Shown: positions 51,083-59,473 of the stretch, one piece after another
Layout of the letters: every line of letters begins with the position of its first letter
Numbering within the stretch: position 1 is the first letter of the stretch
Source: JACVRM01 sp963817375
GTDB lineage: Bacteria; Actinomycetota; Thermoleophilia; Gaiellales; Gaiellaceae
NCBI GenBank assembly: GCA_963817375.1
Contig: CAWFOB010000006.1
Location: 372,001 to 436,000 of the forward strand
DNA length: 64,000 nt
Reading direction: 5' to 3'
Program-made: the position numbers and the translations under genes
The notes under the pieces: model-generated
What the model was told of the DNA's origin: nothing
The model's database searches: none
What the model saw: only the letters and a program-made list of their open reading frames with translations

Positions 51083-51122
51083 GGCGGCCCTTTTCGCGTT
51101 CGGCCCGCAGTAGCCTGCTGCC

Positions 51123-51941
51123 GTGCGCCGGCCCGCCGAGGAGCGCTTCCCGCGCCCCAGCGTGATGGGGATCGTCAACGTCACGCCCGACTCCTTCTCG
51201 GACGGGGGCGTGAACCTCGATCCGGCCGCCGCCGCGGCCACGGCGCGGCGTCAGCTCGCTGAGGGCGCCGCCATCGTCGACGTCGGCGGCGAGTCGACCC
51301 GGCCCGGGGCGGACGGCGTGAGCCTCGACGACGAGCTGCGCCGCGTCGTCCCGGTGCTCGAGGCGCTCGCCGGCGAGGTGCCGGTCTCGATCGACACGGC
51401 CAAGGCCGAGGTCGCCCGCCGCGCGCTCGCGCTGGGGGCGGAGCTCGTCAACGACGTCACGGCGCTGCGCGGCGACCCCGAGCTCGCCGGCGTCGTCGCC
51501 GACGCCGGCGCCTACGTCTGCCTGATGCACATGCAGGGTGAGCCGCGGACGATGCAGGCCGACCCGCGCTACGACGACGTCGTCGACGACGTGAAGGCGT
51601 TCCTCGAGGGCCGCCTCGCCGCCGCGACCGCTGCCGGCATCGACGAGGGCAAAGTGTGTTTGGATCCGGGTATCGGGTTCGGGAAGACCGTCGAGCACAA
51701 CTTCGAGCTCGTCCGGCGGCTCGGCGAGCTGACGGCCCTCGGTCGCCCGATCGTCATCGGCTTCTCGCGGAAGAGCTCGCTCGGGCGGATCCTCGGCGAC
51801 CCGCAGGCGACGACCGGGCCGCTCCCGGCGAGCCTCGCCGTGGCCGTCGCCGCCTACGAGCGCGGCGCGACGATGATCCGCGCCCACGACGTCCGCGAGC
51901 ACGTCGAGGCGCTCACCGCTGCCAGGGCGGTCGTGGCATGA
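51123..51941 (+). CDS. folP: Dihydropteroate synthase
   Basis: Protein of 272 residues. MGIVNVTPDSFSDGG and IVDVGGESTRPGA are the two Prosite signatures; the pterin/sulfonamide-site motifs are LVNDVTALRGD, CLDPGIGFGKTVEHNFEL and GFSRKSSLGRIL. Condenses 4-aminobenzoate with 6-hydroxymethyl-dihydropterin diphosphate in folate synthesis. GTG start. Followed by folB with an ATGA overlap, then folK after an antisense protease gene. Confidence 0.96.
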   Translation: MRRPAEERFPRPSVMGIVNVTPDSFSDGGVNLDPAAAAATARRQLAEGAAIVDVGGESTRPGADGVSLDDELRRVVPVLEALAGEVPVSIDTAKAEVARRALALGAELVNDVTALRGDPELAGVVADAGAYVCLMHMQGEPRTMQADPRYDDVVDDVKAFLEGRLAAATAAGIDEGKVCLDPGIGFGKTVEHNFELVRRLGELTALGRPIVIGFSRKSSLGRILGDPQATTGPLPASLAVAVAAYERGATMIRAHDVREHVEALTAARAVVA

Positions 51942-52294
51942 GCTTCACCGTCGAGCTCCGCGGCCTCGAGGTGCCAGGACGCCACGGCGTCCTGGCAGAG
52001 GAACGCGAGCGCGACCGGGTCTTTCTGTTCGACATCGCCTTCGACGTCTCCGACGCCGCGCTCTCCGACCGCATCGAGGACGCCGTCGACTACCGCGACG
52101 TCGCCGCGTGCGTGCGCGAGGTGTCCGACGGCCACCGGTACAACCTCGTCGAGGCGCTCGCCGCCGGTGTCGCCGATGCGATCGTCGGCCGTTTCCCGGT
52201 CGAGTGGGTGCGCGTGCACGCGCGCAAGCCGGGCCTCGAGGTGGCCGGGCTCCGTCTCGGGGAGGCGGTCGCGGTCGCGGAACGCGCTAGGTAG
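51938..52294 (+). CDS. folB: Dihydroneopterin aldolase
   Basis: Protein of 118 residues. VELRGLEVPGRHGVLAEERERDRVFLFDIAFDV, then DAVDYRDVAACVREV and RYNLVEALAAGVADAIV, and VRVHARKPGLEVAGLRLGEAVAVAE, all fit FolB, including the substrate Glu/Lys region near the end. Cleaves dihydroneopterin to 6-hydroxymethyl-dihydropterin. Coupled to folP (ATGA). Its last eight bases overlap the convergent protease gene. Confidence 0.95.
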   Translation: MSFTVELRGLEVPGRHGVLAEERERDRVFLFDIAFDVSDAALSDRIEDAVDYRDVAACVREVSDGHRYNLVEALAAGVADAIVGRFPVEWVRVHARKPGLEVAGLRLGEAVAVAERAR

Positions 52295-53864
52295 CGATGC
52301 TCGCGATGTAGGTCGCGCGCCGCGTCGAGCCCTTCGAGAACCAGACGTCCAGGTAGGCGGTGACCGCGCGCTTGCCCGTGTTCTTCCAGACGACGCGCTC
52401 GGCGCGCTTGCCGGTGCGGTCGCTGCCGGCGAGCTCGCTCTTCCGCGCCGTGGCGCCGCTCGCGAACACGGTTTTCGCGGTCGGGCTCCAGAGGATCACG
52501 CCGAGGTTCGTGGTCGGGGTCACGGTGGTGACGAACGTGCGGCCGGCCGGGATGACGACGCGGTAGACGTCCTCCGGGTCCTCGTTCTGGTCGAGGCTTG
52601 CGTTGATCCGCACGCTGCGCTTCGCCTGCGTGGTCAGCGGCGTGCTCCCGGCGGCGAACAGCCGCCCGGCCGCGACCTGGTCGATGTCGTCGTTGGGCTC
52701 CAGCAGGTCCTTCGGCGGCGTCGGCGCCGTGAGCGCCGCAGGCACGTTCACGAGCCCGTACCCGGTGCGGTCGTCGAAGCCCGGCGAGTTGATGTCGCGC
52801 GCCGACTCGCGGAGCACCTCCGCCACCTGGCCGGCGTCGAGGTCGGGGCGGACCGTCCACACCCAGGCGGCCGTGGCGGCGACGATCGGCGAGGAGAAGC
52901 TCGTGCCGGCGACGACCTTCGAGATCGTCGGGTCGGTCGGGTGGGGGACGGCGATCGACTCGCCCGGTGCGGCGAGATCGACGGCGCTGTTCCCGGTCGA
53001 GAAAGACGAGGGCTGGTCGGTCTTCCCGGTCGCCGCTGCGGTGAGGACGTGCGGGTAGGCGCCCGGGTAATCGCGCGGGTTCCCGCGGGCGAAGTCGTTC
53101 CCGGCCGCTGCCACGACCAGCGCGCCGCGCTTCACCGCCGACATGACCGCCTCGTACTCGGACTCCGAGAAGCCCGGGCCGGCGAGGCTCAGGTTGATGA
53201 CCGTCCGGCCGATCGAGGAGGCGGCCGTGATGCCGCGGACGACGTCGGCCGTCGTCGGGCCGTCCGCGACGCCAGCCAGCGCGTACATGCGCAGGGCCGC
53301 CGTCGGGTAGATGCCGACCGTCCCGTAGCCGTTCTCGGGCGCCGCAGCCACGGAGGAGACCTCGGTGCCGTGGTACAGCTCCGGGGAATCCCACGAGATC
53401 GCCGGCTGCGTGTCGAGCAGGGTCACGTCCGGGCGCGTCGCGAATTCGGTGTTGCTCATGTCGAGGCCGGAGTCGACGATCGAGATCGGGACGCCCGGGC
53501 CGGGCGGCTCCACCTGGTCGGCGCCGACGCGGTAGAACTGCCAGCCCAGATCGGGCGTCGCGAGCGGATCGGCGGGCTCGTGCGCCGCCGGGATGACCCG
53601 GTTCGGCTCCACGTAGCGCAGCAGGCCCGCACGGCGAAGCGCCGGCACGGTCATGGAGGCGCCTGCACTCGACAGCGCCCAGATCCCGAGGCGGCGGGAG
53701 ACCGGTGAGCCGCCGGCGCCGCGCACGATCGCCTGGGCGCGCGCGCCCGGCGAGATGCCCACGAGCTGCGCCCCGGAGAGGTGCGCGGCCGGGCCGGCCG
53801 ACGCAGACGCGGCCGCGAGCGCGAGGATCGCGGTGCCCGCGGCGAGAAAGAGCGCGCACCGCAT
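52287..53864 (-). CDS. Exported S8 (subtilisin-like) serine protease
   Basis: Protein of 525 residues. Signal peptide (ALFLAAGTAILALAAASASAG); catalytic triad Asp in ISIVDSGLDMSN, His in YHGTEVSSVA and Ser in VVAGTSFSSPIVAA; oxyanion Asn in VVAAAGNDFA. After the catalytic domain (~130-400) comes a prepro-peptidase C-terminal-like beta domain of ~110 residues (LEPNDDIDQVAAGRLFAAG... is its hallmark start). Secreted, probably nutritional or wall-associated. Odd position: antisense between folB and folK, splitting the folate set. Confidence 0.94.
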   Translation of the reverse strand: MRCALFLAAGTAILALAAASASAGPAAHLSGAQLVGISPGARAQAIVRGAGGSPVSRRLGIWALSSAGASMTVPALRRAGLLRYVEPNRVIPAAHEPADPLATPDLGWQFYRVGADQVEPPGPGVPISIVDSGLDMSNTEFATRPDVTLLDTQPAISWDSPELYHGTEVSSVAAAPENGYGTVGIYPTAALRMYALAGVADGPTTADVVRGITAASSIGRTVINLSLAGPGFSESEYEAVMSAVKRGALVVAAAGNDFARGNPRDYPGAYPHVLTAAATGKTDQPSSFSTGNSAVDLAAPGESIAVPHPTDPTISKVVAGTSFSSPIVAATAAWVWTVRPDLDAGQVAEVLRESARDINSPGFDDRTGYGLVNVPAALTAPTPPKDLLEPNDDIDQVAAGRLFAAGSTPLTTQAKRSVRINASLDQNEDPEDVYRVVIPAGRTFVTTVTPTTNLGVILWSPTAKTVFASGATARKSELAGSDRTGKRAERVVWKNTGKRAVTAYLDVWFSKGSTRRATYIASIAT

Positions 53865-54341
53865 ACGCTCCGCAATGTAGCGGCGAAACGCGCGTACATC
53901 GGCCTCGGCGCCAATCTCGGCGACCGCCGGGCGGCGCTCGATGCCGCGCTCGCGGCGCTCGGCGCCCGTCGCGGCGTCGAGGTCGTCGCCGTCTCCATGG
54001 TCCGGGAGACCGACCCGTGGGGGCCGGTCGAGCAGCCGCCCTTCCTCAACGCGGCGGCCGCGCTGGACACGACACTCGGCCCGCGCGAGCTCATGGACAC
54101 GCTGCTTGCGGTCGAGCGTGACCTCGGGCGCACGCGCGACGGCCTGCGCTGGGGCCCCCGTACCATCGACCTCGACCTGCTCCTCTACGGCGACGAGCAG
54201 ATCGACGAGCCCGGGCTGACGGTGCCGCATCCACGCCTCGCCGAACGCCTGTTCGCGCTCGAGCCGCTCCACGACCTCGACCCGGCGCTCGTCGTGCCCG
54301 GGGCGGGCGACTTGGTGAGCCTGCTGACGCGACTACAATGA
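53781..54341 (+). CDS. folK: 2-amino-4-hydroxy-6-hydroxymethyldihydropteridine pyrophosphokinase
   Basis: The conserved HPPK core starts at ~53883 (RAYIGLGANLGDRRAALDAAL) and includes SMVRETDPWGPVEQPPFLNAAAAL and the signature RWGPRTIDLDLLLYGD, with VPHPRLAERLFALEPL after it. It pyrophosphorylates 6-hydroxymethyl-dihydropterin just before FolP. The start is a problem: no ATG/GTG/TTG lies near the core. GTG 53781 adds ~33 Arg-rich residues antisense to the protease signal peptide; an ATG at 53875 is out of frame and would work if one base were missing from the given sequence. Confidence 0.88.
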   Translation: MRGRAGRRRRGREREDRGARGEKERAPHTLRNVAAKRAYIGLGANLGDRRAALDAALAALGARRGVEVVAVSMVRETDPWGPVEQPPFLNAAAALDTTLGPRELMDTLLAVERDLGRTRDGLRWGPRTIDLDLLLYGDEQIDEPGLTVPHPRLAERLFALEPLHDLDPALVVPGAGDLVSLLTRLQ

Positions 54342-54345
54342 ACGC

Positions 54346-54708
54346 ATGTCGAATCTCGACGAGCTCGACGAATACGAGGCGGAGCTCGAGCTTCAGCTCA
54401 AGCGCGAGTACACGGCCGTTTTCAGCCTGTTCCGGTACTGCGTCCTGACGCAGGACTCGACCTACCTCTGCAACAAGCTCGACCTCAACTACGTGCCGCA
54501 GCAGAGCTACCCGTTCTTCCACCTGCGCATGGAGGACGTGTGGGTCTGGGACAAGAACCGGCCGACCCGGATGATCCCGCGCGCCGAGATCTACACGTCC
54601 AGCGACGTCACCGTCGAAGAGCTCCGTGGTGAGGGCGAGGAGCCCAAGCTGACCGCCGAGGCGCTGGCCGAGAAGATCGGCGAGTCGCTCTCCCCTGACG
54701 ACGACTAG
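54346..54708 (+). CDS. DUF2469 family protein
   Basis: Protein of 120 residues. The pattern ELDEYEAELELQLKREYTAVFSLFRYCV...DSTYLCNKLDL...FFHLRMEDVWVWDKNRPTRMI is that of DUF2469, a small conserved actinobacterial protein with unknown function, usually ~100 residues; here it has an extra acidic tail (LTAEALAEKIGESLSPDDD). Its strong conservation suggests a basic cellular role. Four bases after folK, same strand, so cotranscribed. Confidence 0.88.
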   Translation: MSNLDELDEYEAELELQLKREYTAVFSLFRYCVLTQDSTYLCNKLDLNYVPQQSYPFFHLRMEDVWVWDKNRPTRMIPRAEIYTSSDVTVEELRGEGEEPKLTAEALAEKIGESLSPDDD

Positions 54709-54728
54709 GGCGCCGTAGGCTTACGCGC

Positions 54729-56825
54729 ATGGCAACGTGCGCGCAGTGCGGCCACGACAACCCGGAGGCCGCGAAGTTCTGCATGGAGTGCGGCGGGCCG
54801 GTCGCGGCGCCGCAACACGGCGGCGAGGAGCGACGGCTCGTGTCCGTGCTCTTCGTCGACCTGGTCGGGTCGACGGCGCGCGCCGAGCAGCTCGACCCGG
54901 AGGACGTCGCCGCGTTCCTGACGCCCTACTACGAGCACGTCCGCGGCGAGCTCGAACGGCACGGGGGCGCGGTGGAGAAGTTCGTGGGCGACGCAGTGAT
55001 GGGCATCTTCGGCGCGCCGACGGCGTTCGGCGACGATCCCGAGCGCGCTGTGCGCGCCGCGCTCGCCGTGCGCGACTGGGCGGAGGGCGACGGCCTCCAG
55101 GTGCGCATCGCGGTCAACACGGGCGAGGCGCTCGTCGACCTCGAGGCGCGCCCCTCGCACGGCGAGGCGATGATCGCCGGCGACGTCGTCAACACGGCGT
55201 CGCGGCTGCAGGGCGCCGCGCCGGTCGGCTCGGTGCTCGTCGGCGAGGAGACGTACGTCGCCACGCGCACCGTGATCGAGTACCGGCCTGCGCAGCCCTT
55301 GACCCTGAAGGGCAAGCAGCAGCCCGTCCACGCATGGCTCGCCCTGCACCCGACCACGGCGGCGGGCGAGCGGGCGGTCACCGGGGCGCCCATCGTGGGA
55401 CGCGAGCGGGAGCTCGGCCTGCTGACGGGGACATGGGCGCGCGTCACGGACGAGAGCAGGGCGCAGTTCGTGACCGTCTTCGGCCCGTCGGGGATCGGCA
55501 AGACGCGGCTCTCGCTCGAGCTCTCCCAGTTCGTCGCCGACCAGGGCGGCCGCGTCATCCGCGGCCGCTCGACGCCGTACGGCGCGAGCACCCCGTACAG
55601 CGCGTTCGCGCAGCAGGTCAAGCAGATCGCGCGCATCTTCGACAGCGACGAGGCCGGGCTCGCCTACGAGAAGCTCACCGCGGCGGTCGCGGAGCTCGCC
55701 GGGCCGGCGGCGGCCGAGGAGCACACGCCTCACCTGGCCACCCTGCTCGGCCTGGGGAACGAGGACGGAGCCATTGACCGCGAGACCCTGTTTTTCTCCG
55801 CCCGGGTGCTCGTCGAGTCGCTCGCCCTGCAGGGCCCGACGCTGCTGCTCTATGAGGACATCCACTGGGCCGACGAAAGCCTGCTCGACCTGCTCGAGAC
55901 GTTCGCCGGACGCGTTCACGACGTGCCGGTCTTCTTCGTCGCGCTCGCGCGGCCGGAGCTGTTGACCAGCCGGCCGGCGTGGTGCGGTGGCGTGTCGTCC
56001 TACACGGCGCTCCTGCTCGACCCGCTGAGCCCGGAGGCCGGCCAGGAGCTCGCCCGGAAGCTGCTCGCGAGCGCCCTGGACGAGCGCGCGGCGGCTGTTG
56101 CCGAGACGGCGGAGGGAAACCCGCTCTTCATCGAGGAGCTGTCGGCGTCGCTCGCCGAGCGCTCGACGGCCGAAACCGGCCGGCTGCCCACGAGCGTGCA
56201 GGCGATCGTGGCGGCCAGGCTCGACGCGCTGCCGCCCGACGAGCGGCGCGTGCTCGTCGACGCATCCGTGGTCGGACGCGTCTTCTGGCGCGGCGCGCTG
56301 AGCGAGATCCGCGCGCGCGACGACCTCTCCACGCTCCTCGGATCGCTCGAGGCGCGTGACCTCATCCGCCGCGAGGCGGTCTCACGGATCTCCGGCGACC
56401 AGCAGTTCGGGTTCAAGCACGGCCTGATCCACGAGGTGGCGTACGGCACACTGCCGCGCGCAGCCCGGCGCGAGAAGCACGCTGCCGTCGCCCGCTTCCT
56501 CGCGGCGGCGACGGCCGTCGGTCAGTCGCACGAGGCGCTGGCCCACCACTGGCGGGAAGCCGGCGAGACGGAGCGCGCGCTCGACGAGCTCGAGGCGGCC
56601 GCCGACCAGGCAGGCCGCGGCTGGGCCAAGGAGCGCTCGATCAAGCTCTACGGCGAGGCGATCGAGCTCGTGCCGGAAGGCGACAACGCTCGCCGCAAGA
56701 GCCTGCGCATGCGCCAGATGGTCGCCGTGCAGGCGCTCTCACACCTGCATATGGTCGACGTGCCGGGACCTAGCTCTGCGGCTGCTCGACCGGATCCGCG
56801 GTCAGAGGAAAGTCGTCCGGCGTGA
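54729..56825 (+). CDS. Zinc-ribbon / class III cyclase / AAA ATPase protein
   Basis: Protein of 698 residues. One zinc ribbon (C4, C7, C18, C21); a class III cyclase domain with D44 (VLFVDLVGST), D88 (VGDAV) and VNTASR for the transition state, so probably active; then an AAA/STAND ATPase (GPSGIGKTR at ~255, YEDIHWAD as Walker B) and a short helical tail. Third member of this architecture in the window, lacking the long TPR region. Follows DUF2469 by 20 bases. The final ~18 codons overlap the convergent DUF4242 gene by 56 bases and look unlike the rest, so the true stop may be earlier. Confidence 0.86.
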   Translation: MATCAQCGHDNPEAAKFCMECGGPVAAPQHGGEERRLVSVLFVDLVGSTARAEQLDPEDVAAFLTPYYEHVRGELERHGGAVEKFVGDAVMGIFGAPTAFGDDPERAVRAALAVRDWAEGDGLQVRIAVNTGEALVDLEARPSHGEAMIAGDVVNTASRLQGAAPVGSVLVGEETYVATRTVIEYRPAQPLTLKGKQQPVHAWLALHPTTAAGERAVTGAPIVGRERELGLLTGTWARVTDESRAQFVTVFGPSGIGKTRLSLELSQFVADQGGRVIRGRSTPYGASTPYSAFAQQVKQIARIFDSDEAGLAYEKLTAAVAELAGPAAAEEHTPHLATLLGLGNEDGAIDRETLFFSARVLVESLALQGPTLLLYEDIHWADESLLDLLETFAGRVHDVPVFFVALARPELLTSRPAWCGGVSSYTALLLDPLSPEAGQELARKLLASALDERAAAVAETAEGNPLFIEELSASLAERSTAETGRLPTSVQAIVAARLDALPPDERRVLVDASVVGRVFWRGALSEIRARDDLSTLLGSLEARDLIRREAVSRISGDQQFGFKHGLIHEVAYGTLPRAARREKHAAVARFLAAATAVGQSHEALAHHWREAGETERALDELEAAADQAGRGWAKERSIKLYGEAIELVPEGDNARRKSLRMRQMVAVQALSHLHMVDVPGPSSAAARPDPRSEESRPA

Positions 56826-57081
56826 CGTCGCCGGCGATCTCGTAGATCGTCTCGATGAAGTGGTCGCCGAGCTGCCGCGAGTGCTCGCGGACCATCTCCA
56901 CGTTCGGCGCCTCGTAAATGCAGAAGGACTTCGGCGTCCCGTCTTCGCCCACGACGACGTGGCTGTGCTCCCAGATGATCTGCGGGTAGTGGTAGTGACC
57001 GATCGCCTTCGACCGTGTCGCCACGGTCGGCAGCGTGTCCATATCCACCGTGTATGTGCGTTCGACGACGTAGCGTGGCAT
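56770..57081 (-). CDS. DUF4242 family (SCO4226-type, nickel-binding-like) small protein
   Basis: Protein of 103 residues from ATG 57081 (MPRYVVERTYTVDMD; ATG 57090 also possible). A ferredoxin-like alpha+beta fold is suggested by WEHSHVVVGEDGTPKSFCIYEAPNVEMVREHSRQLG, the hallmark of DUF4242 proteins. One Streptomyces relative binds nickel; histidines here (GHYHYP, EHSH, EHSRQ) could do likewise. Function unknown. Divergent from coaX, 23 bases apart. Confidence 0.8.
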   Translation of the reverse strand: MPRYVVERTYTVDMDTLPTVATRSKAIGHYHYPQIIWEHSHVVVGEDGTPKSFCIYEAPNVEMVREHSRQLGDHFIETIYEIAGDVTPDDFPLTADPVEQPQS

Positions 57082-57104
57082 GCCCGGCATGGTACAAGCG
57101 CCGC

Positions 57105-57860
57105 ATGCTCCTCGCGGTCGATGCCGGGAACACGCAGACCGTCTTCGGGCTCTACGAAGGCGAGCGCCTCGTCGACCAGCGCCGCGTCACGACGGAGGCG
57201 CAGCGCACCGGCGACGAGCTGGGCGTGCTGCTCGACCGGCTGATCGACCTCGGCACGGTCGACGGCATCTGCCTCTCGTCCACCGTCCCCGGGCTCGTGC
57301 GCTCGTACGAGGACTTCGCCGAGCGGTGGGCGCAGGTGCCGATCCTGGTGCTCGGGCCGGGGACGCGCACCGGCATGGCCGTCCGCTACGACGACCCGCG
57401 CGAGGTCGGGCCCGACCGCGTGGCCAACGCCGTCGCGGCGCGCGCCCGGCACGGCGCGCCCTGCATCGTCGTCGACTTCGGCACGTCGACCAACTTCGAC
57501 GTCGTGTCGCCGGCCGGCGAGTACGTCGGCGGCGTGCTCGCGCCCGGAATCGAGGTCTCCATGGACGCGCTCTTCGGCCGCGCCGCGCGGCTCTTCCGCG
57601 TCGAGTTCGTGGAGCCGCCGACCGTGATCGGCAAGACGACCTCGGCGGCGCTGCAGTCCGGCCTCGTCTACGGCTTCGCGGGCCAGGTCGACGAGATCGT
57701 GCGCCGGATCCGAGGCGAGCTGGGCGCCGACGCGCCGACCGTGGCGACCGGCGGCCTGGCCGAGCTGATCGTCCCGCACGCGGCCACGCTCGACCGCATC
57801 GACCAGGATCTGACGCTCGAGGGCCTGAGGCGCATCTGGGAACTGAATCAGGGCGCCTGA
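57105..57860 (+). CDS. coaX: Type III pantothenate kinase
   Basis: Protein of 251 residues. MLLAVDAGNTQTVFGLYEG is the phosphate-binding DxGNT motif; VDFGTSTNFDVV and GGVLAPGIEVSMDALFGRAARL are family signatures; and TSAALQSGLVYGFAGQVDEIVRRI follows. First step of coenzyme A synthesis; needs a monovalent cation and is not inhibited by CoA in known members. Fits the many acyl-CoA genes of the window. Followed by greA after a 93-base gap carrying a promoter. Confidence 0.95.
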   Translation: MLLAVDAGNTQTVFGLYEGERLVDQRRVTTEAQRTGDELGVLLDRLIDLGTVDGICLSSTVPGLVRSYEDFAERWAQVPILVLGPGTRTGMAVRYDDPREVGPDRVANAVAARARHGAPCIVVDFGTSTNFDVVSPAGEYVGGVLAPGIEVSMDALFGRAARLFRVEFVEPPTVIGKTTSAALQSGLVYGFAGQVDEIVRRIRGELGADAPTVATGGLAELIVPHAATLDRIDQDLTLEGLRRIWELNQGA

Positions 57861-57868
57861 AGCCGCGT

Positions 57869-57897
57869 TTGCGTCCGTCCGGCACCGTGGCTAGGAT
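57869..57897 (+). promoter_or_regulatory. Sigma70-like promoter of greA
   Basis: TTGCGT (57869-57874), exactly 17 bases, TAGGAT (57892-57897), about 57 bases before the greA GTG. A good match to the housekeeping pattern in the only real gap of this region. Confidence 0.55.
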
Positions 57898-57953
57898 TCC
57901 CGCCCGCGGCGCAGCCGCCTTTACTTTTCCTGGGGCCGTTCGGGAGGCGTTCG

Positions 57954-58427
57954 GTGAAGGAAGTTGTCCTCACTCGTGAGGGATACGAAAAGCTGAAGCA
58001 GGAGATCGAGGTCCTGTCGACCGACCGTCGACGGGAGGTCGCCGAGCGCATCCGCGTCGCACGCGAGTTCGGCGACATTGCCGAGAACGCCGAGTACGAC
58101 GACGCGAAGAACGAGCAGATGATGCTCGAGCACCGGATCGCGACGCTCGAGGAGCGCCTGCGCTCCGCGCGCGTCATCGACGAGTCGGAGATCACCGCCG
58201 ACGTCGTCTCGATCGGCGCGACGGTTCGGCTGCGCGACGTGGGCGCCAACAAGACGTTCGAGTACCAGATCGTCGGCTCCGCCGAGGCGAACCCGGCCGA
58301 GAACAAGCTCTCGAACGAGTCGCCGGTCGGCAAGGCGATCATCGGGCGCAAGAAGGGCGAGACCGTCGAGGTGGCGGCCCCGCGCGGCGCGCTCAAGTTC
58401 AAGATCCTCGACATCAAGGCCGCGTAA
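57954..58427 (+). CDS. greA: Transcription elongation factor GreA
   Basis: Protein of 157 residues. The coiled coil (~5-75) with tip acidic residues in EFGDIAENAEYDDAKNEQ (the two catalytic-site acidic residues that reach the polymerase active site) is followed by a FKBP-like domain (SIGATVRLRDVGANKTFEYQIVG; SPVGKAIIGRKKGETVEVAAP). Stimulates transcript cleavage by backtracked RNA polymerase. GTG start. Neighbours coaX upstream and a PH-like gene 46 bases downstream. Confidence 0.97.
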   Translation: MKEVVLTREGYEKLKQEIEVLSTDRRREVAERIRVAREFGDIAENAEYDDAKNEQMMLEHRIATLEERLRSARVIDESEITADVVSIGATVRLRDVGANKTFEYQIVGSAEANPAENKLSNESPVGKAIIGRKKGETVEVAAPRGALKFKILDIKAA

Positions 58428-58473
58428 CCCGGCGCCGCCCCGGGCGGTCTGCCAGTCTGCACTGTCTCAGACC

Positions 58474-58971
58474 GTGATCGAGGTCCGCCAGTCGTGGCGG
58501 CGGCTGTGCCTGGTCGCGCCCTTCTACGACCGCCTCGTCGGCGGTCTGTTCTTCGGCGGGCTCCTCGTCACCCTGGCGCTCGCGCTCGCGGGCGTCTGGG
58601 CCGTCGTTCCCCTTTCAGGGGCAGCGATCCTGCTCTTCGAGATTCGCTCGGCCGGCGTCCGCATGCGTGCCGACGGCAGCGGCATCCACATTCGCAACCG
58701 CCTCGGCACCCACGATGTCGCCTGGTCGGACGTTCGCGCGATCACGGTGTCCGAAAAGGGGCCGTTCCTGAGCATGGATGACATCCGGCCGATCCTGCGG
58801 GTCCGCCTTTGCAGCACGCCCGGGGCCGGTATCGCCGTCTACGCGGCGATGGGGATGGGCCGCGCCGAGCTCGAAGAGCTCGCGAGGCGGCTCGTCGAGC
58901 TTGGACGGGATATCGGATTCGAGCTTCCCGGACCACCAGTCGGCCCGGCCGCCGACGCGGCCGGGCCGTAG
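58474..58971 (+). CDS. Membrane protein with PH-like domain
   Basis: Protein of 165 residues from GTG 58474. Two adjacent hydrophobic segments (~27-60: LFFGGLLVTLALALAGVWAVVPLSGAAILLF) precede a bacterial PH-like domain (GVRMRADGSGIHIRNRLGTHDVAWSDVRAITV is the typical start). Close to the PH_6/YdbT-like groups of actinobacteria. Function unknown, perhaps membrane stress or assembly. It converges on the repeat-containing membrane protein 24 bases away. Confidence 0.75.
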   Translation: MIEVRQSWRRLCLVAPFYDRLVGGLFFGGLLVTLALALAGVWAVVPLSGAAILLFEIRSAGVRMRADGSGIHIRNRLGTHDVAWSDVRAITVSEKGPFLSMDDIRPILRVRLCSTPGAGIAVYAAMGMGRAELEELARRLVELGRDIGFELPGPPVGPAADAAGP

Positions 58972-58995
58972 CGAGGGAGTCGCCTACTGGAGGAG

Positions 58996-59391
58996 TTACT
59001 GGAGGACCGGGACGTGCCGGACGCGCCGGGTCTTCACGACCGCCGTCGCGAGGAGGGCGGCTAGCAGGAGCCCGAACGCGAGCGCAATCCCGACGTTGCG
59101 GTACGGGAAGTTGCTCGTTGAGGTCGGCGTGGCGACCGTCGGCGTCGAGGACACCGGCGGCTTGACGACGGCGCTGTACCAGCCGTCGGTGAGGGGAGTC
59201 TGCTGGATCGCGGCCGAGTACCAGCCGTCGGTCAGCGTTGTGGCCGGAACGACGAAGGCCCGCGGTGTGACGGCGGTGCCGCTGGTGTCCTGCATCGGCA
59301 TCGCCGAGGCCGCGGGGACGATGAACAGAGCAGTCGCGAACGCGATGAGTGTCGGCTTGAAGAGCTTCTTTCGAATGATCCGCTTCATCAT
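58996..59391 (-). CDS. Small exported, C-terminally anchored protein with TDGWYSA repeats
   Basis: Protein of 131 residues (ATG 59391 or 59388). Signal peptide: KRIIRKKLFKPTLIAFATALFIVPAASA. The mature part carries a near-perfect repeat, TLTDGWYSAAIQQ followed by TPLTDGWYSAVVK, then a Thr/Ser/Pro stalk. A C-terminal membrane helix (IALAFGLLLAALLATAVV) ends in TRRVRH, like a sortase-style or simple anchor without LPxTG. I know no family. Surface display of an aromatic repeat suggests binding. Divergent from lysS. Confidence 0.7.
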   Translation of the reverse strand: MMKRIIRKKLFKPTLIAFATALFIVPAASAMPMQDTSGTAVTPRAFVVPATTLTDGWYSAAIQQTPLTDGWYSAVVKPPVSSTPTVATPTSTSNFPYRNVGIALAFGLLLAALLATAVVKTRRVRHVPVLQ

Positions 59392-59473
59392 CGGAGGTGC
59401 CTCTCTTTCGGATGAGCGATCGGGTCTGTAAGACGACGGGCGGCGGTGGCTTCTTCCCAGGGACTTCGACGGG

